The notes: generated from the sequence alone by a model not told the origin. A stretch of 64,000 bases of DNA from Tardiphaga sp051811025 (GCF_051811025.1 NZ_JBPWQE010000001.1:558001-622000); one strand, 5' to 3'; numbered from the stretch's first letter, positions 8,431-17,694 are shown. Numbers and translations are program-made.

Positions 8431-9201
8431 CTAGCCGGTGGAGAAGGACTGTGTCCGGATATCCTGCGCGGTGCGGCGGAGTGGGATCAGGTATTTCTCC
8501 TTTGCCGTCGCCTCGTCCATCGTGCCCGAGATGGCATTCACGCTGATCGCCGCGACGACCCGGCCGCCGTGGTCGCGGACGGGGACGGCGATACCGCAGA
8601 TCGCTGGATCGAGCTCGCCATCGACCCAGCCATAGCCTTCGGCCTCGACGCGTTCGAGCTCGCGTTCCAGCAGCACGGGATCGGTGATGGTGCGTGGGGT
8701 GATATGCTTGAATTCGGTGGTGGCGAGATAGTGCGCGCGCTGGTCCGGCGGCAGGGCCGCCAGCAGGACGCGGCCGAGCGACACCACGTGGGCGGGCAGG
8801 CGGCTGCCGACGGCGAGATTGGCCGAGAGAATGCGTTGCGCCGGCAATCGCAGCGCATAGACGATCTCGGTCTCGTCCAGCACAGCCAGCGAGCAAGATT
8901 CGCCGATTTCGTTGCGCAGGTCTTCCAAAGCGCGTTGCGCGTAGCCCCAGTAAGGCAGTGCATTGAGGTAGGAAAGGCCAAGCCCCAGCGCCCGCGGGCG
9001 TAGGCTGAAATAGCGGCCATCGGCTTCGCAGTATTTCAGCACGATCAGCGTCGCCAGCATCCGGCGCGCCGTCGCGCGGCTTAGGCCCGCGATCGCGGCG
9101 ACTTCCGAGAGCGTGTGCCGGCCCGGTGGGCGACCCAGCGCTTCGACGGCCGCAAAACCACGGGCGATCGCCCGAACGAAACCGTCACTGTCTTTGGCCA
9201 T
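8431..9201 (-). CDS. IclR-family transcriptional regulator (PcaR/PcaU-like)
   Basis: Regulator of the adjacent catabolic genes (inference). The 256-aa protein has a winged helix at about residues 10-75 (LSEVAAIAGLSRATARRMLATL) and an effector-binding domain at about 80-250 with the family PVRDHGGRVVAAISVNA. It most resembles PcaR/PcaU-type regulators of aromatic degradation by its N-terminal layout. It is transcribed with the amidohydrolase and diverges from the MaoC pair, so the 9202-9307 gap probably holds its operator. Confidence 0.9.
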   Translation of the reverse strand: MAKDSDGFVRAIARGFAAVEALGRPPGRHTLSEVAAIAGLSRATARRMLATLIVLKYCEADGRYFSLRPRALGLGLSYLNALPYWGYAQRALEDLRNEIGESCSLAVLDETEIVYALRLPAQRILSANLAVGSRLPAHVVSLGRVLLAALPPDQRAHYLATTEFKHITPRTITDPVLLERELERVEAEGYGWVDGELDPAICGIAVPVRDHGGRVVAAISVNAISGTMDEATAKEKYLIPLRRTAQDIRTQSFSTG

Positions 9202-9307
9202 GCACCATCCTACCGGTTCGGACTTGTCAGTCCCAGGAAACCGCGCCTATAGTTGTTCGTAAGGCGGCCATAAAGTTCGCCTGGTGAACGTTAGTGGAGA
9301 AGGCGCT

Positions 9308-9784
9308 ATGGCGCAAGCGGAAGTTTTTGAAACCGATTTCTGGAAGGACGCGAACCTGCGCAAGGTCTGGGACGAGATCGTCCCGGGCGAGCCACGCAAG
9401 ACGCTGCCTTATGTCCTGACGAGGGAGGCGATCCAGCTTTATTGCCGCTCGGTCGGCGAGAACCACCCATTGTATTTCGATGAGGCTTACGCGAAGGCGT
9501 CGCCCTATGGCGGGCTGATCGCGCCGCCATCGATCCACATCCTGCTGATGTTCTCCTGCACGCCGGCCGACGACTGGATGCGCACACCTGGCACCGTCAA
9601 CGCTGGCCAGTCCTGGAGCTACAATGTCCCGGCACGGCCCGGAGACACCATCACCCTGCAGGCCCGCGCGCTCGACAAGTTCATCAAGCGCGAGCGGCTG
9701 TTCGTGGTCCACGACAACGTGTTCTTCAACCAGCGCGGCGACGTCATCTGTTCTGGCCGCGGCCAGACCATTCGCCCGATGTGA
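9308..9784 (+). CDS. MaoC-type dehydratase, FAS1-like N-terminal half (PF13452-like)
   Basis: Hot-dog-fold protein, probably one half of a heteromeric enoyl-CoA or hydroxyacyl-CoA hydratase. The ATG at 9308 with ribosome site GGAGAAGG gives 158 aa; an earlier ATG at 9284 lacks one. The stretch REAIQLYCRSVGENHPLYFDEAYA matches the hydratase-2 dehydratase fold, and GGLIAPPSI is the substrate-loop region. The partner hot-dog gene starts 21 bases after the stop, an arrangement typical of two-subunit dehydratases. Confidence 0.83.
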   Translation: MAQAEVFETDFWKDANLRKVWDEIVPGEPRKTLPYVLTREAIQLYCRSVGENHPLYFDEAYAKASPYGGLIAPPSIHILLMFSCTPADDWMRTPGTVNAGQSWSYNVPARPGDTITLQARALDKFIKRERLFVVHDNVFFNQRGDVICSGRGQTIRPM

Positions 9785-9804
9785 GCGTGGCAAGGAGATC
9801 AACC

Positions 9805-10245
9805 ATGACAACCAGCTTTGACAAACTCTCCACCGGCGACACCATCGACGGTCCGAGCTTCGCAGTGTCGCGCGAGTCGATCCGGCTCTTCTGCGATGGA
9901 TCGCTCGACTACAATCCGCTGCATCTCGACGACAACTACATGAAGAACTCGTTCGGCAAGACCAATTTCGGCGGCATCATCATGCATGGCATGAATAACT
10001 TCGGGCTGATCACCCGCATGCTGACCGACTGGGCCTATCCTGCGGGTGCAATCCATCGCCGTCTCGAAACGCGCTGGGTCAAGCCGGTGAAGCCCGGCGA
10101 CACCATTCAGCCGGTTGGCATCATCAAGGCCAAGCAGACCACCGAGAAGTCGCGCTGGGTGCTGATCGACGTGCTGGTGAAGAACCAGAACGACGAGAAG
10201 GTCGCTGTTGGCGAGGCGATGGTTGAATTTCCGCTGACAGCCTAG
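9805..10245 (+). CDS. MaoC-family dehydratase, second subunit
   Basis: Second hot-dog subunit, 146 aa from the ATG at 9805 with a strong AAGGAG site. It carries the hydratase-2 motif region (LFCDGSLDYNPLHLDDNYM, then FGGIIMHGMNNFGLITRM) in which an Asp and a His normally catalyse water addition or removal on a CoA thioester. Together with the preceding gene it should form one heteromeric hydratase/dehydratase. The likely product enters the same organic-acid pathway as the amidohydrolase (inference). Confidence 0.85.
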   Translation: MTTSFDKLSTGDTIDGPSFAVSRESIRLFCDGSLDYNPLHLDDNYMKNSFGKTNFGGIIMHGMNNFGLITRMLTDWAYPAGAIHRRLETRWVKPVKPGDTIQPVGIIKAKQTTEKSRWVLIDVLVKNQNDEKVAVGEAMVEFPLTA

Positions 10246-10308
10246 TGGCTCAATGCAACGGCGTGCGGCATAGTCCGCACGCCGGACAAGAACAGGCAAG
10301 GGATCGAA

Positions 10309-11280
10309 ATGAAGAAGCTCACGAGGCTCGCCCTGTCGTGTCTGGCGATGACTTTTGTCATGTTGTCAGGCGCGCTGGCGCAGAATTTTCCAGTTAATCA
10401 GATCAAGATCATCGTGCCGTTCCCGGCAGGTGGCACGACGGACATCCTCGCGCGGTTCGTCGCGCAATATCTGGGCGAGAAGCTCGGCGTCACCACGATC
10501 GTCGAGAACCGGCCCGGCGCATCGGGCACGATCGGTTCGGAAGTTGTCGCGAAGTCGCCCGCCGATGGCAGCGTGTTGTTGGTCACGGCCACGCATCACG
10601 TGATCAATCCGAGCCTGCGCAAGAGTCTGCCTTACGAGACGCAGAGGGACTTCTCGCCGATCGCCCTGATCGCGACGGCGCCAAATGCGCTTGTTGTGAC
10701 CAGGGATTTTCCTGCGAAGTCGGTCGCCGAGTTGATCGAGTTGGCGAAGAAGCAGCCCGGCAAGCTGTCCTTCGGATCGGCCGGCGTCGGCGGCGCCAAT
10801 CATCTGTCGGGCGAACTGTTCAAGCAGATGGCTGGAATCAATATCGAGCACATCCCTTACAAGGGCGCCGCGCCGGCGATGAACGATCTGATCGGCGGCC
10901 ATATTCCGATCATGTTCGATACGTTGCCGACTGTTTTGCCTGCTGCCGAGGCGGGCAACATCCGTGTGCTCGCGGTCACCAGCCTCACCCGAGCGGCCTC
11001 GCTCCCCAACGCGCCGACCCTGGATGAGGCTGGCGTAAGGGGGTTCGAGGCAACCGCCTGGTTCGGCATGTATATGCCGCAGGCCAATGGCAACCCGGCC
11101 TATACGAAGCTGGCCGCGGCCATGAAGGAGATCCTGGCGGCACCCGCGACCCGCGAGAAATTCGCCACCCAGGGCGTCGAGCCGGGCAAGCTGACGGGAG
11201 CTGAATTCACGGCTTTCGTCGATTCGGAAATCAAGAAGTGGGGCGCAGTGGTGAAAACCGCGAATGTCCCGCAAGAGTGA
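10309..11280 (+). CDS. Tripartite tricarboxylate transporter receptor (TctC/Bug family)
   Basis: Periplasmic binding protein for small carboxylates. Its 323 aa include a Sec signal (about residues 1-24, ending ALAQ), the family KIIVPFPAGGTTDILAR near residue 35, RPGASGTIG, and the ligand-site loop HIPYKGAAPAMNDL. No TctA/TctB permease genes are adjacent, which is usual for the many orphan Bug proteins of these bacteria. It follows the MaoC pair and may capture that pathway's substrate (inference). Confidence 0.9.
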   Translation: MKKLTRLALSCLAMTFVMLSGALAQNFPVNQIKIIVPFPAGGTTDILARFVAQYLGEKLGVTTIVENRPGASGTIGSEVVAKSPADGSVLLVTATHHVINPSLRKSLPYETQRDFSPIALIATAPNALVVTRDFPAKSVAELIELAKKQPGKLSFGSAGVGGANHLSGELFKQMAGINIEHIPYKGAAPAMNDLIGGHIPIMFDTLPTVLPAAEAGNIRVLAVTSLTRAASLPNAPTLDEAGVRGFEATAWFGMYMPQANGNPAYTKLAAAMKEILAAPATREKFATQGVEPGKLTGAEFTAFVDSEIKKWGAVVKTANVPQE

Positions 11281-11520
11281 TCCGCACGGGTTTGAGAGTC
11301 CGGTGGCTGTTCCCGGACCCTTAAGCCACCAAAATACCTGCAAATATCGATCCGGTGGTCGCCAGATGCCCGGATCGGATTGACAGTCCGGCGCCCGATG
11401 GCTTAGAAACCGCGGGTCCCGGGCGACTTGGTCGCCAGCGGGCTCAAGCTCATTTTCGCTGATTTCGGCCTGCTGCGCACGGCCTTTGACGTCAGTATCG
11501 CAAGCTATCAGGATTGACCG

Positions 11521-11646
11521 ATGAAAGTCCGTAACTCGTTGAAATCGCTGCGTGGTCGTCACCGCGACAACCGCCTGGTCCGCCGCAAGGGCCGAGTCTA
11601 CGTGATCAACAAGACCCAGCGCCGTTTTAAGGCTCGCCAGGGTTGA
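11521..11646 (+). CDS. rpmJ: 50S ribosomal protein L36 (cysteine-free type)
   Basis: A 41-residue basic protein beginning MKVRNSLKSLRGRHRDNR and ending RFKARQG. This is the L36 of the alphaproteobacterial type, lacking the zinc-binding cysteines (the so-called C-minus paralogue). It binds 23S rRNA in the large subunit. A modest AGGA site precedes the ATG. A clear rho-independent terminator follows at 11702-11730, so the gene is a separate unit. Confidence 0.93.
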   Translation: MKVRNSLKSLRGRHRDNRLVRRKGRVYVINKTQRRFKARQG

Positions 11647-11701
11647 GTTGCTGTTCGGCCGGGATTTTGCCGGCTGGGCCTCGCGACATCACAGGTGTTT
11701 G

Positions 11702-11730
11702 ACGCGCTGCTGCTTTGCAGCGCGTTTTTT
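11702..11730 (+). terminator. Rho-independent terminator after rpmJ
   Basis: A perfect 9-bp stem (ACGCGCTGC with GCAGCGCGT), loop TGCTTT, then five further Ts. It lies 55 bases after the L36 stop and before the TPR gene. Confidence 0.9.
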
Positions 11731-11748
11731 CGTGTCTAGACTTGTGGC

Positions 11749-12393
11749 ATGGCATTGAGAATCCCGGCCGCAGGTTTTGGAATTCTGCTGAGCGCATTTC
11801 TGGGCGCAGCACCCGTTTGCGCGCAGGTCAAAGATCCGCAGATCGTGACCCCGGATGCGCCGAAGAAGATTCCCGAGCCGCCCACCAAACTGCCGAAGGT
11901 CAACGCCGATAAGACGCGCGGCCTCGATTTCCTGTTTGGTGCGCTGAAAGCGGCGCCGGACGAAGCCAGCGCGAAACACGTCGAAGGCCGGATCTGGGCC
12001 CTGTGGTCGCAGACCACGAGCGACACGACGGCGCTGCTGATGACCCGCGCCAAGACGGCGCTGGACGCCAAGCAGGTTGATCTGTCGCTGCAATTGTTGA
12101 GCGCGGTGGTGAAGCTGCGCCCCGATTACGTTGAGGGCTGGAATCGGCGCGCCACGCTGTATTATCTGCAGAACGATTACACCCGGTCGCTGCAGGATAT
12201 CGAGCAGGTGCTGATACGCGAACCCCGGCATTTCGGTGCTCTGGCAGGGCTCGGCATGATCATGCAGGAGCTCGGCGACGACAAGCGTGCGCTTGATGCG
12301 TTCCGCAAGGCGCTTGCGGTCAATCCGCATCTCGAAAAGGTGCCGGAGCTGGTCAAGACCCTGACCGAGAAGGTCGAAGGCCGGGATATCTGA
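11749..12393 (+). CDS. Exported tetratricopeptide-repeat protein
   Basis: 214 aa with a signal peptide (about residues 1-25, ending CAQ), a proline/lysine-rich linker, and three or so TPR units from about residue 95 to 205 (LQLLSAVVKLRPDYVEGWNR; LQDIEQVLIREPRHFGALA; LDAFRKALAVNPHLEKV). It is probably a periplasmic protein-protein interaction scaffold. It lies directly after the rpmJ terminator and ahead of the MscS-type channel. No catalytic domain is visible. Confidence 0.85.
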   Translation: MALRIPAAGFGILLSAFLGAAPVCAQVKDPQIVTPDAPKKIPEPPTKLPKVNADKTRGLDFLFGALKAAPDEASAKHVEGRIWALWSQTTSDTTALLMTRAKTALDAKQVDLSLQLLSAVVKLRPDYVEGWNRRATLYYLQNDYTRSLQDIEQVLIREPRHFGALAGLGMIMQELGDDKRALDAFRKALAVNPHLEKVPELVKTLTEKVEGRDI

Positions 12394-12563
12394 AATTCCT
12401 TGAAAGTCGGGGCGCTCGCGGGACATCGCGGGAACATCGCCCTGTTTTGACGCATCCCTGCTGCCCGCGACGGAAAAACAAGACATCGTCGCCGGGGAAT
12501 CAAACTTCTGACACAGGAAACGGGCGAAAAGGGCGTTTTCCGAGCCACAGGAAGGGACACCTT

Positions 12564-14927
12564 TTGGCGCCGAAGTCATTTCCGCTATTCGCCTTGTTAT
12601 GTCTGCTGATGGCCGCACCGATGGCTGCTGTGACCAGCCCTGCGCTGGCGCAGAAGGCCGATGCGCCGCCTGCGCCTGCAGCTTCGACTCTGTCCCCCGA
12701 TCAGGCCAAGGCTGCGCTCGACACATTGCAGGACGACGCCAAGCGCAAGGAAATGATCGACACGCTGCGCGCAATCGCCACGGCGACACCCGCGGCGCCC
12801 GAGAAGAAGCCTACTATTCCACTCGATGCCGACAGTCTTGGCGCGCAATTACTCGTGACGATTTCCGATCAGCTCGGCGATATGACGCGTGAGGTCTCGA
12901 CAGCCGTGCAATCGGTCACGCGCTTTCCCGCGCTATGGTACTGGCTGCAGCGCAGCGCCAACGATCCCGCCACCTATCATCTCCTGTTCGACATCGCCTG
13001 GAAGCTTGTTGTCGTGTTCGGCGGTGCGCTGGCGGCGGAATGGCTCATGGTCTGGCTGCTGCGGAGGCCGCAGGCGGCGCTCGAAGCGCGTATTCCCTTT
13101 GTCGCGCGTGCGCCAGCGGCGGTGATTGAACGCGTTGATCCGCCGTCTTCCACTGCCGATTTCACCGAGGCGCCAGATCTCAACAAGCGGCGGCGTAGCC
13201 TGACCCGGGCATGGCAATCGCTGCTGCGGCTTCCCTATGTCGTCGGGCGTCTTCTCCTCGAATTGTTTCCGATTTTCGTCTTCACCGGCACGGTATCGCT
13301 GTTGCTCGGCACCCAGATCGGCGATGCCGGGATCACCCGCCTCGCGATCCTTGCGATCGTAAACAGCTATGTTGTGGCGCGTGCCATCATCTGTGCGATG
13401 CGCGCACTGTTCGGGCCGCTCGCTCTGTTCAGGGTGAAGGAGGAAACCGCAGCCTATCTCGAAATCTGGACGCGTCGCATCGTCGGCGTCGGTGCCACCG
13501 GCATCGCAATCGCCAATGTCGCCCTGATGATGGGCCTCTATCGCTCGGCGCATTTTGCGCTGATCAAACTCGTGATGCTGGTCGTGCATCTGTTTGTCGT
13601 CGTCATCGTCCTGCAGTGCCGGAAGCCCGTTTCCGATGCACTGCGCGCGCCGGTTGGCGCGACCGGCTTTCTGAGCGCGATGCGCAATCGCCTCGCCAGT
13701 CTCTGGCATGTGCTGGCGATCGTCGTCGTGATGGCGGCTTGGACCATCTGGGCGCTCAATATCCAGAACGGTTATTCATTGCTGCTGCGATACATCGTCG
13801 GCACGGTCATTGTCGCGCTGGTGGCCCGGCTCGTCTCGATGATTGCGTTGAGTCTCATCGATCGCGGTTTTCGCATCAAACCGGAAATTCTGCAGCGCTT
13901 CCCGGGTCTTGAGACGCGGGCCAATCGTTATCTGCCACTGTTGCGCAAGGTCGTCGCAACGATCATCGCGGTGATCGGCCTGGTTGCCTTGCTAGAAGTG
14001 TGGGGCGTCAATGCAATTGTCTGGTTCTATGGCGGCCAGATCGGTAGTCGGGTCGTCTCGGCTGTCGTCACTGTCGGCATCGCGGCCATTGTCGCTGCGG
14101 TTGTGTGGGAAGGTAGCAATGCGCTGATGGAGCGTCAGCTTGCGGCGCTGACGCGCGACGCTCATTTCGCCCGCGCGGCACGTCTGCGCACGTTTCAGCC
14201 GATGCTGCGTACTACATTGCTCGGGGTAATCATTGCGGTGGTTGCGCTCACGGCGCTGAGCGAGATTGGTGTCAATGTCGCGCCGCTGCTCGCCGGTGCC
14301 GGCATCCTCGGCATTGCCATCGGCTTCGGTTCGCAGAAGCTGGTGCAGGACGTGATTACCGGCTTGTTCCTGCTGCTGGAAAGCACCGTGCAGGTCGGAG
14401 ACAACGTCACGGTGTCGGGCCTGTCGGGTGTCGTGGAGAACGTCTCGATCCGTACCATCCGGCTGCGTGCTGGCGATGGTTCGGTTCACATCATTCCCTT
14501 CAGCGCGGTGACCACCATTACCAATGCCAGCCGCGGTGCAGGCAACGCAGCCGTCAGTGTCAGCGTCGCTTACAAGGAAGATACCGACCGCGCCGGCCAG
14601 TTGCTGAAGGACATCGTCGAGCAGATGCGCAATGAGGCAGCTTTCAAGCCGCTGATCCGCAGCGACCTGGAATTGTGGGGCGTCGACAAGGTCGATGGTT
14701 CGATGGCGACGATCGTCGGCCAGATCCGCTGTACCGATTCCGGCCGCTGGGCGGTGCAGCGCGAATTCAATCGCCGCATGAAAATCTGCTTCCAAGAAGA
14801 AGGTATCGAGATCGCGTCACCCGGACAGACCGTCCTGATGCAGTTGCCTCCGCCGACCGCTGAAGCTGCAGAGGGCAATGACGCAGATACCCGGCAGAGC
14901 AAGTCAGCGCAGCGCCGCGCCGGCTAG
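12564..14927 (+). CDS. Large mechanosensitive channel, MscS family (YbiO-like)
   Basis: Tension-gated inner-membrane channel that releases solutes on hypo-osmotic shock. I place the start at TTG 12564, preceded by AGGAAGGG; this gives 787 aa beginning with a clear signal peptide (residues 1-29, ending ALAQ). The frame extends to a TTG at 12447 but that adds a basic, unconserved tail. After a periplasmic helical part come about ten membrane segments. The MscS core near residues 560-720 has the pore helix LLAGAGILGIAIGFGSQKLV and the beta domain with VGDNVTVSGLSGVVENVSIRT. Size and order resemble E. coli YbiO. Confidence 0.88.
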   Translation: MAPKSFPLFALLCLLMAAPMAAVTSPALAQKADAPPAPAASTLSPDQAKAALDTLQDDAKRKEMIDTLRAIATATPAAPEKKPTIPLDADSLGAQLLVTISDQLGDMTREVSTAVQSVTRFPALWYWLQRSANDPATYHLLFDIAWKLVVVFGGALAAEWLMVWLLRRPQAALEARIPFVARAPAAVIERVDPPSSTADFTEAPDLNKRRRSLTRAWQSLLRLPYVVGRLLLELFPIFVFTGTVSLLLGTQIGDAGITRLAILAIVNSYVVARAIICAMRALFGPLALFRVKEETAAYLEIWTRRIVGVGATGIAIANVALMMGLYRSAHFALIKLVMLVVHLFVVVIVLQCRKPVSDALRAPVGATGFLSAMRNRLASLWHVLAIVVVMAAWTIWALNIQNGYSLLLRYIVGTVIVALVARLVSMIALSLIDRGFRIKPEILQRFPGLETRANRYLPLLRKVVATIIAVIGLVALLEVWGVNAIVWFYGGQIGSRVVSAVVTVGIAAIVAAVVWEGSNALMERQLAALTRDAHFARAARLRTFQPMLRTTLLGVIIAVVALTALSEIGVNVAPLLAGAGILGIAIGFGSQKLVQDVITGLFLLLESTVQVGDNVTVSGLSGVVENVSIRTIRLRAGDGSVHIIPFSAVTTITNASRGAGNAAVSVSVAYKEDTDRAGQLLKDIVEQMRNEAAFKPLIRSDLELWGVDKVDGSMATIVGQIRCTDSGRWAVQREFNRRMKICFQEEGIEIASPGQTVLMQLPPPTAEAAEGNDADTRQSKSAQRRAG

Positions 14928-15020
14928 CACTTTAGCTGCTTTTCGACGATGCGGCCCGAAAGTGAACGACAAGGAAGAGCCGTAAGACAAGGACGATCCA
15001 GAACAGGTGCGTCCGTCGAT

Positions 15021-15203
15021 CTAGTGCAGGACGTTATTGCCGGGCCGGATAGCACCGAACTGGGGTGAAGCGGCATAGAGTTGCTGCAACTCTGCTTCCA
15101 ATTGCTCGTTGACCATCAGCAAAGCCTTGAGCGCGCCGCGCAAGTCGCCGTTGCAGGTAGAAATGATTTCGTCGATCAAAGTATCAGTGGGGCGGGACGT
15201 CAT
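15021..15203 (-). CDS. Small conserved hypothetical protein, 60 aa
   Basis: Short acidic, helical protein (LRGALKALLMVNEQLEAELQQLY) with no signal or membrane segment and a good GGAGAT ribosome site 6 bases before the ATG. The helix could dimerise as a coiled coil. It is isolated between the MscS gene and the DUF3750 gene, on the opposite strand. I believe it is a real gene of this bacterial group; its function is unknown. Confidence 0.7.
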   Translation of the reverse strand: MTSRPTDTLIDEIISTCNGDLRGALKALLMVNEQLEAELQQLYAASPQFGAIRPGNNVLH

Positions 15204-15392
15204 GGAACTATCTCCAGTTCAGATCATGGCGTCAGTCCGCCGCCTGATCATGGCGATAACCGGGCGGGAACAAATGCGTTCCTGTGGATAGCGTGGACAG
15301 TTCTGGAAGAACCATTCGTCGCGACCGCCGTAGCAAAGCTGCAAAACGCCCCCATATCCACAACATTGCATCCCCCCACGGGTCTTTCCTCG

Positions 15393-16127
15393 GTGAGAAA
15401 ATTTGTGATTGTGCTGCTCGCGCTGCTCCTCGTTCCCATCGGTGTATCGGCCGCCAGATACTGGATGGGTGATCGCTCGGTAGATTGGCAGAGCGCGGAT
15501 CGTTCCAGTGCTGGCCTGCTGCCACCGCCCGCCGTGCATCCCGAGGCGCTGGTGCGAGTCTTCGCGGCGCGGACCGTGCGCTGGCGCGGTATCTTTGCGG
15601 TCCATAGCTGGATCGTATTCAAGGAAAAGGGCGCGTTGCGCTATACCCGCTACGATTATACGGCGTGGGGCGAGCCGATCCGTCTGAATGGTTTTGCCGC
15701 TGACGGCCGCTGGTTCGGTGACGTGCCGGCCGCCATCGCATCTGCCGATGGTGACGCGGCCACGGCAATGATCCCGAAGATCCAGACGGCGATCGCCGGC
15801 TACTCTTGGCGCTCTTACGGCGACTATCGGGCCTGGCCGGGGCCGAACTCCAACACCTTTGTCGCAGCCGTTCTGGCCGCTGTGCCCGAATTGCAGGTGG
15901 CATTGCCGCCCACCGCCATCGGCAAGGATTTTCCCTATGCCGGCAATGCCTTTGGCTGGACACCCTCCGGCACCGGTGTGCGCGCCACACTGGGCGGCTA
16001 TCTCGGTGTCACCGCAGGCTGGGTCGAAGGGGTCGAGCTCAATCTGCTCGGTGCCGTCTTCGGCCTCGACATCCGCCGGCCCGCGATCAAACTGCCGGGC
16101 ATTGGTCGTCTTGGCGTCAGCGCGTAA
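15393..16127 (+). CDS. DUF3750-family protein
   Basis: 244 aa from a GTG start at 15393, chosen because the protein then begins with a basic residue and a membrane anchor (RKFVIVLLALLLVPIGVSA). The frame runs back to 15081 but that part overlaps the 60-aa gene and has no start signal. Family features are VHPEALVRVFAARTVRWRG, FAVHSWIVFKEKG and the PGPNSNTFVA stretch, which gives a cysteine-peptidase-like look (H-W and N-S-N) without proven activity. Likely a periplasmic envelope protein. An alpha/beta hydrolase gene follows. Confidence 0.78.
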   Translation: MRKFVIVLLALLLVPIGVSAARYWMGDRSVDWQSADRSSAGLLPPPAVHPEALVRVFAARTVRWRGIFAVHSWIVFKEKGALRYTRYDYTAWGEPIRLNGFAADGRWFGDVPAAIASADGDAATAMIPKIQTAIAGYSWRSYGDYRAWPGPNSNTFVAAVLAAVPELQVALPPTAIGKDFPYAGNAFGWTPSGTGVRATLGGYLGVTAGWVEGVELNLLGAVFGLDIRRPAIKLPGIGRLGVSA

Positions 16128-16201
16128 GTGGCGCGCGGCGCGAAACCCTCAGGGTACCGTCGCGTAGCTGGATCGTGCACAAAATTCCCCGGATATTGGC
16201 G

Positions 16202-17164
16202 ATGATCTCAGTCACTGTGGTGATCGCGTTATGCGTGCTGGCCGTGGCCACGCAGGTCGGCGTGCGCATATTCGAGCGGAAATACCCGCCAGCGGCTAAG
16301 CTTGTCGATGTTACGGGTGGCCGTATGCATGTGATGCAGATCGGACCACGCGATGCATCCGGCCCGCCGATTGTCCTCATCCATGGCGCCACGTCGAGCA
16401 TGGAGACCATGCGGCTGCCGCTCGGCAATATGCTGGCAGAAAAACACCGTGTCATCCTGATTGACCGTCCCGGCTTTGGCTGGAGCTTGCGTGACGATGT
16501 ATCGAACTCTTCTCCTGCGATGCAGGCGAGGATGATCGACGAAGCGCTCGAAAAACTCGGTGTTGATCAAGCGGTCGTCGTGGTGCATTCGCTTGCCGGC
16601 GCATTGGGCGCGCTGATGGCGCTGGACTATCCGCAGCGTGTCGCAGGATTGGTCATGCTGGCGGGTGTCACTCATCCCTGGCCTGGTGGCGTTGGCATCT
16701 ATAACAAGGTCGTCACCACGCCGGTGATCGGGAAGCTGCTGGCCTATACGATCACGCTGCCGCTCGGCTATTTCCTGACGGACATGGGCGGACGCGCAGT
16801 GTTTGCGCCGCAGGTTATGCCCGAAGGCTATATCGCGCAGACCGCGACGCAATTGGTGCTGCGGCCGCGCAACTTCCTCGCCAATGCCTCGGATCTCGTA
16901 ACGTTGAAATCCGCCGTCGTGGCGCAGGCATCGCGCTATGCTGAGATCGACGTGCCGACCGTCGTCATTGTGGGCTCGGCCGACACCATCGTATCGCCCG
17001 AGCTTCATTCGCGTCATTTTGCGAAAACTGTGCCGGGCGCCAAACTAATCGTGCTGCCGAATGTTGGTCATATGGTGCAAAATGCTGCACCTGATCTTAT
17101 CATGGGGGAGATCGAGGGCATGATCTCGGCCGCTGACACAAAACCGAAGGCCGCCTTGCGCTAA
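16202..17164 (+). CDS. Alpha/beta hydrolase, membrane-anchored
   Basis: 320 aa with an N-terminal anchor (about residues 1-20) and an alpha/beta-hydrolase fold. Visible elements are the oxyanion HGATSSMETM, the nucleophile elbow VVHSLAGALGA (Ser), the acid in VGSADTIVSPE and the histidine in NVGHMVQ. The substrate is unknown; esters, lactones or epoxides are all possible. A GTG at 16175 would add nine residues (VHKIPRILA) before the anchor and is a fair alternative start. It follows DUF3750 closely on the same strand and may be co-transcribed. Confidence 0.85.
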   Translation: MISVTVVIALCVLAVATQVGVRIFERKYPPAAKLVDVTGGRMHVMQIGPRDASGPPIVLIHGATSSMETMRLPLGNMLAEKHRVILIDRPGFGWSLRDDVSNSSPAMQARMIDEALEKLGVDQAVVVVHSLAGALGALMALDYPQRVAGLVMLAGVTHPWPGGVGIYNKVVTTPVIGKLLAYTITLPLGYFLTDMGGRAVFAPQVMPEGYIAQTATQLVLRPRNFLANASDLVTLKSAVVAQASRYAEIDVPTVVIVGSADTIVSPELHSRHFAKTVPGAKLIVLPNVGHMVQNAAPDLIMGEIEGMISAADTKPKAALR

Positions 17165-17206
17165 CCTCCCGTTCGATCGGCTTCAAACCAAATTGAGGAG
17201 AATTGC

Positions 17207-17635
17207 ATGACCACGACTTTCGGTTCGGCCAAATGGCAAGGTGGCATCAAGGACGGCAAGGGATCGATTTCCACCAAGAGCGGCGCACTCAGCGACTATC
17301 CGTATGGTTTCGCTAGCCGCTTCGAAGGTAAGCCTGGCTCTAATCCTGAAGAGCTGATCGGCGCGGCCCATGCCGCCTGCTTCACCATGGCGCTGTCGCT
17401 GATCCTTGGCGAAGCAGGGTTCAAAGCCGACAATATGGAAACCAAGGCCGATGTGACGCTGGAGAAGCAGGGTGACGGCTTCGCCATTACCAAAGTGCAC
17501 CTCACGCTCTCGGCCTCTATTCCCAGCGCCGACAAGGCGAAGTTCGACGAACTCACCGCGATGGCAAAGGCCGGCTGTCCGGTGTCGAAGGTGTTGAACG
17601 CGGAAATCACGCTCGACGCGACGCTGGTGGGTTAG
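17207..17635 (+). CDS. osmC: OsmC-family organic hydroperoxide reductase
   Basis: Thiol peroxidase that detoxifies organic hydroperoxides. At 142 aa it matches OsmC rather than the YhfA branch. The two redox cysteines are present (C58 in AAHAACFTMAL and C124 in AGCPVSKVL), with the arginine of FASRFEG nearby. A GAGGAG ribosome site precedes the ATG. It is convergent with pyruvate kinase, with a shared hairpin between. Confidence 0.93.
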   Translation: MTTTFGSAKWQGGIKDGKGSISTKSGALSDYPYGFASRFEGKPGSNPEELIGAAHAACFTMALSLILGEAGFKADNMETKADVTLEKQGDGFAITKVHLTLSASIPSADKAKFDELTAMAKAGCPVSKVLNAEITLDATLVG

Positions 17636-17651
17636 GCCTCAGGCGGCGGAC

Positions 17652-17685
17652 ACAATCTCTCCCCGCCATCGTGGGGAGAGATTGT
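17652..17685. terminator. Bidirectional terminator-like hairpin between osmC and pyk
   Basis: A perfect 13-bp inverted repeat (ACAATCTCTCCCC with GGGGAGAGATTGT, loop GCCATCGT) fills the 59-bp gap between two convergent genes. It has no strong T-run, but its placement suggests transcription end or 3'-end protection for both messages. Confidence 0.65.
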
Positions 17686-17694
17686 ATCGGTGAA

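Noticed and set aside
8342..8896. N-terminal extension of the amidohydrolase
   Set aside because: The extra 185 codons are low-complexity, overlap the IclR gene out of frame, and a ribosome site precedes the internal ATG at 8341.
15081..15392. Upstream extension of the DUF3750 gene
   Set aside because: It overlaps the 60-aa minus-strand gene, lacks hydrophobic signal character, and the GTG at 15393 gives a proper membrane anchor.
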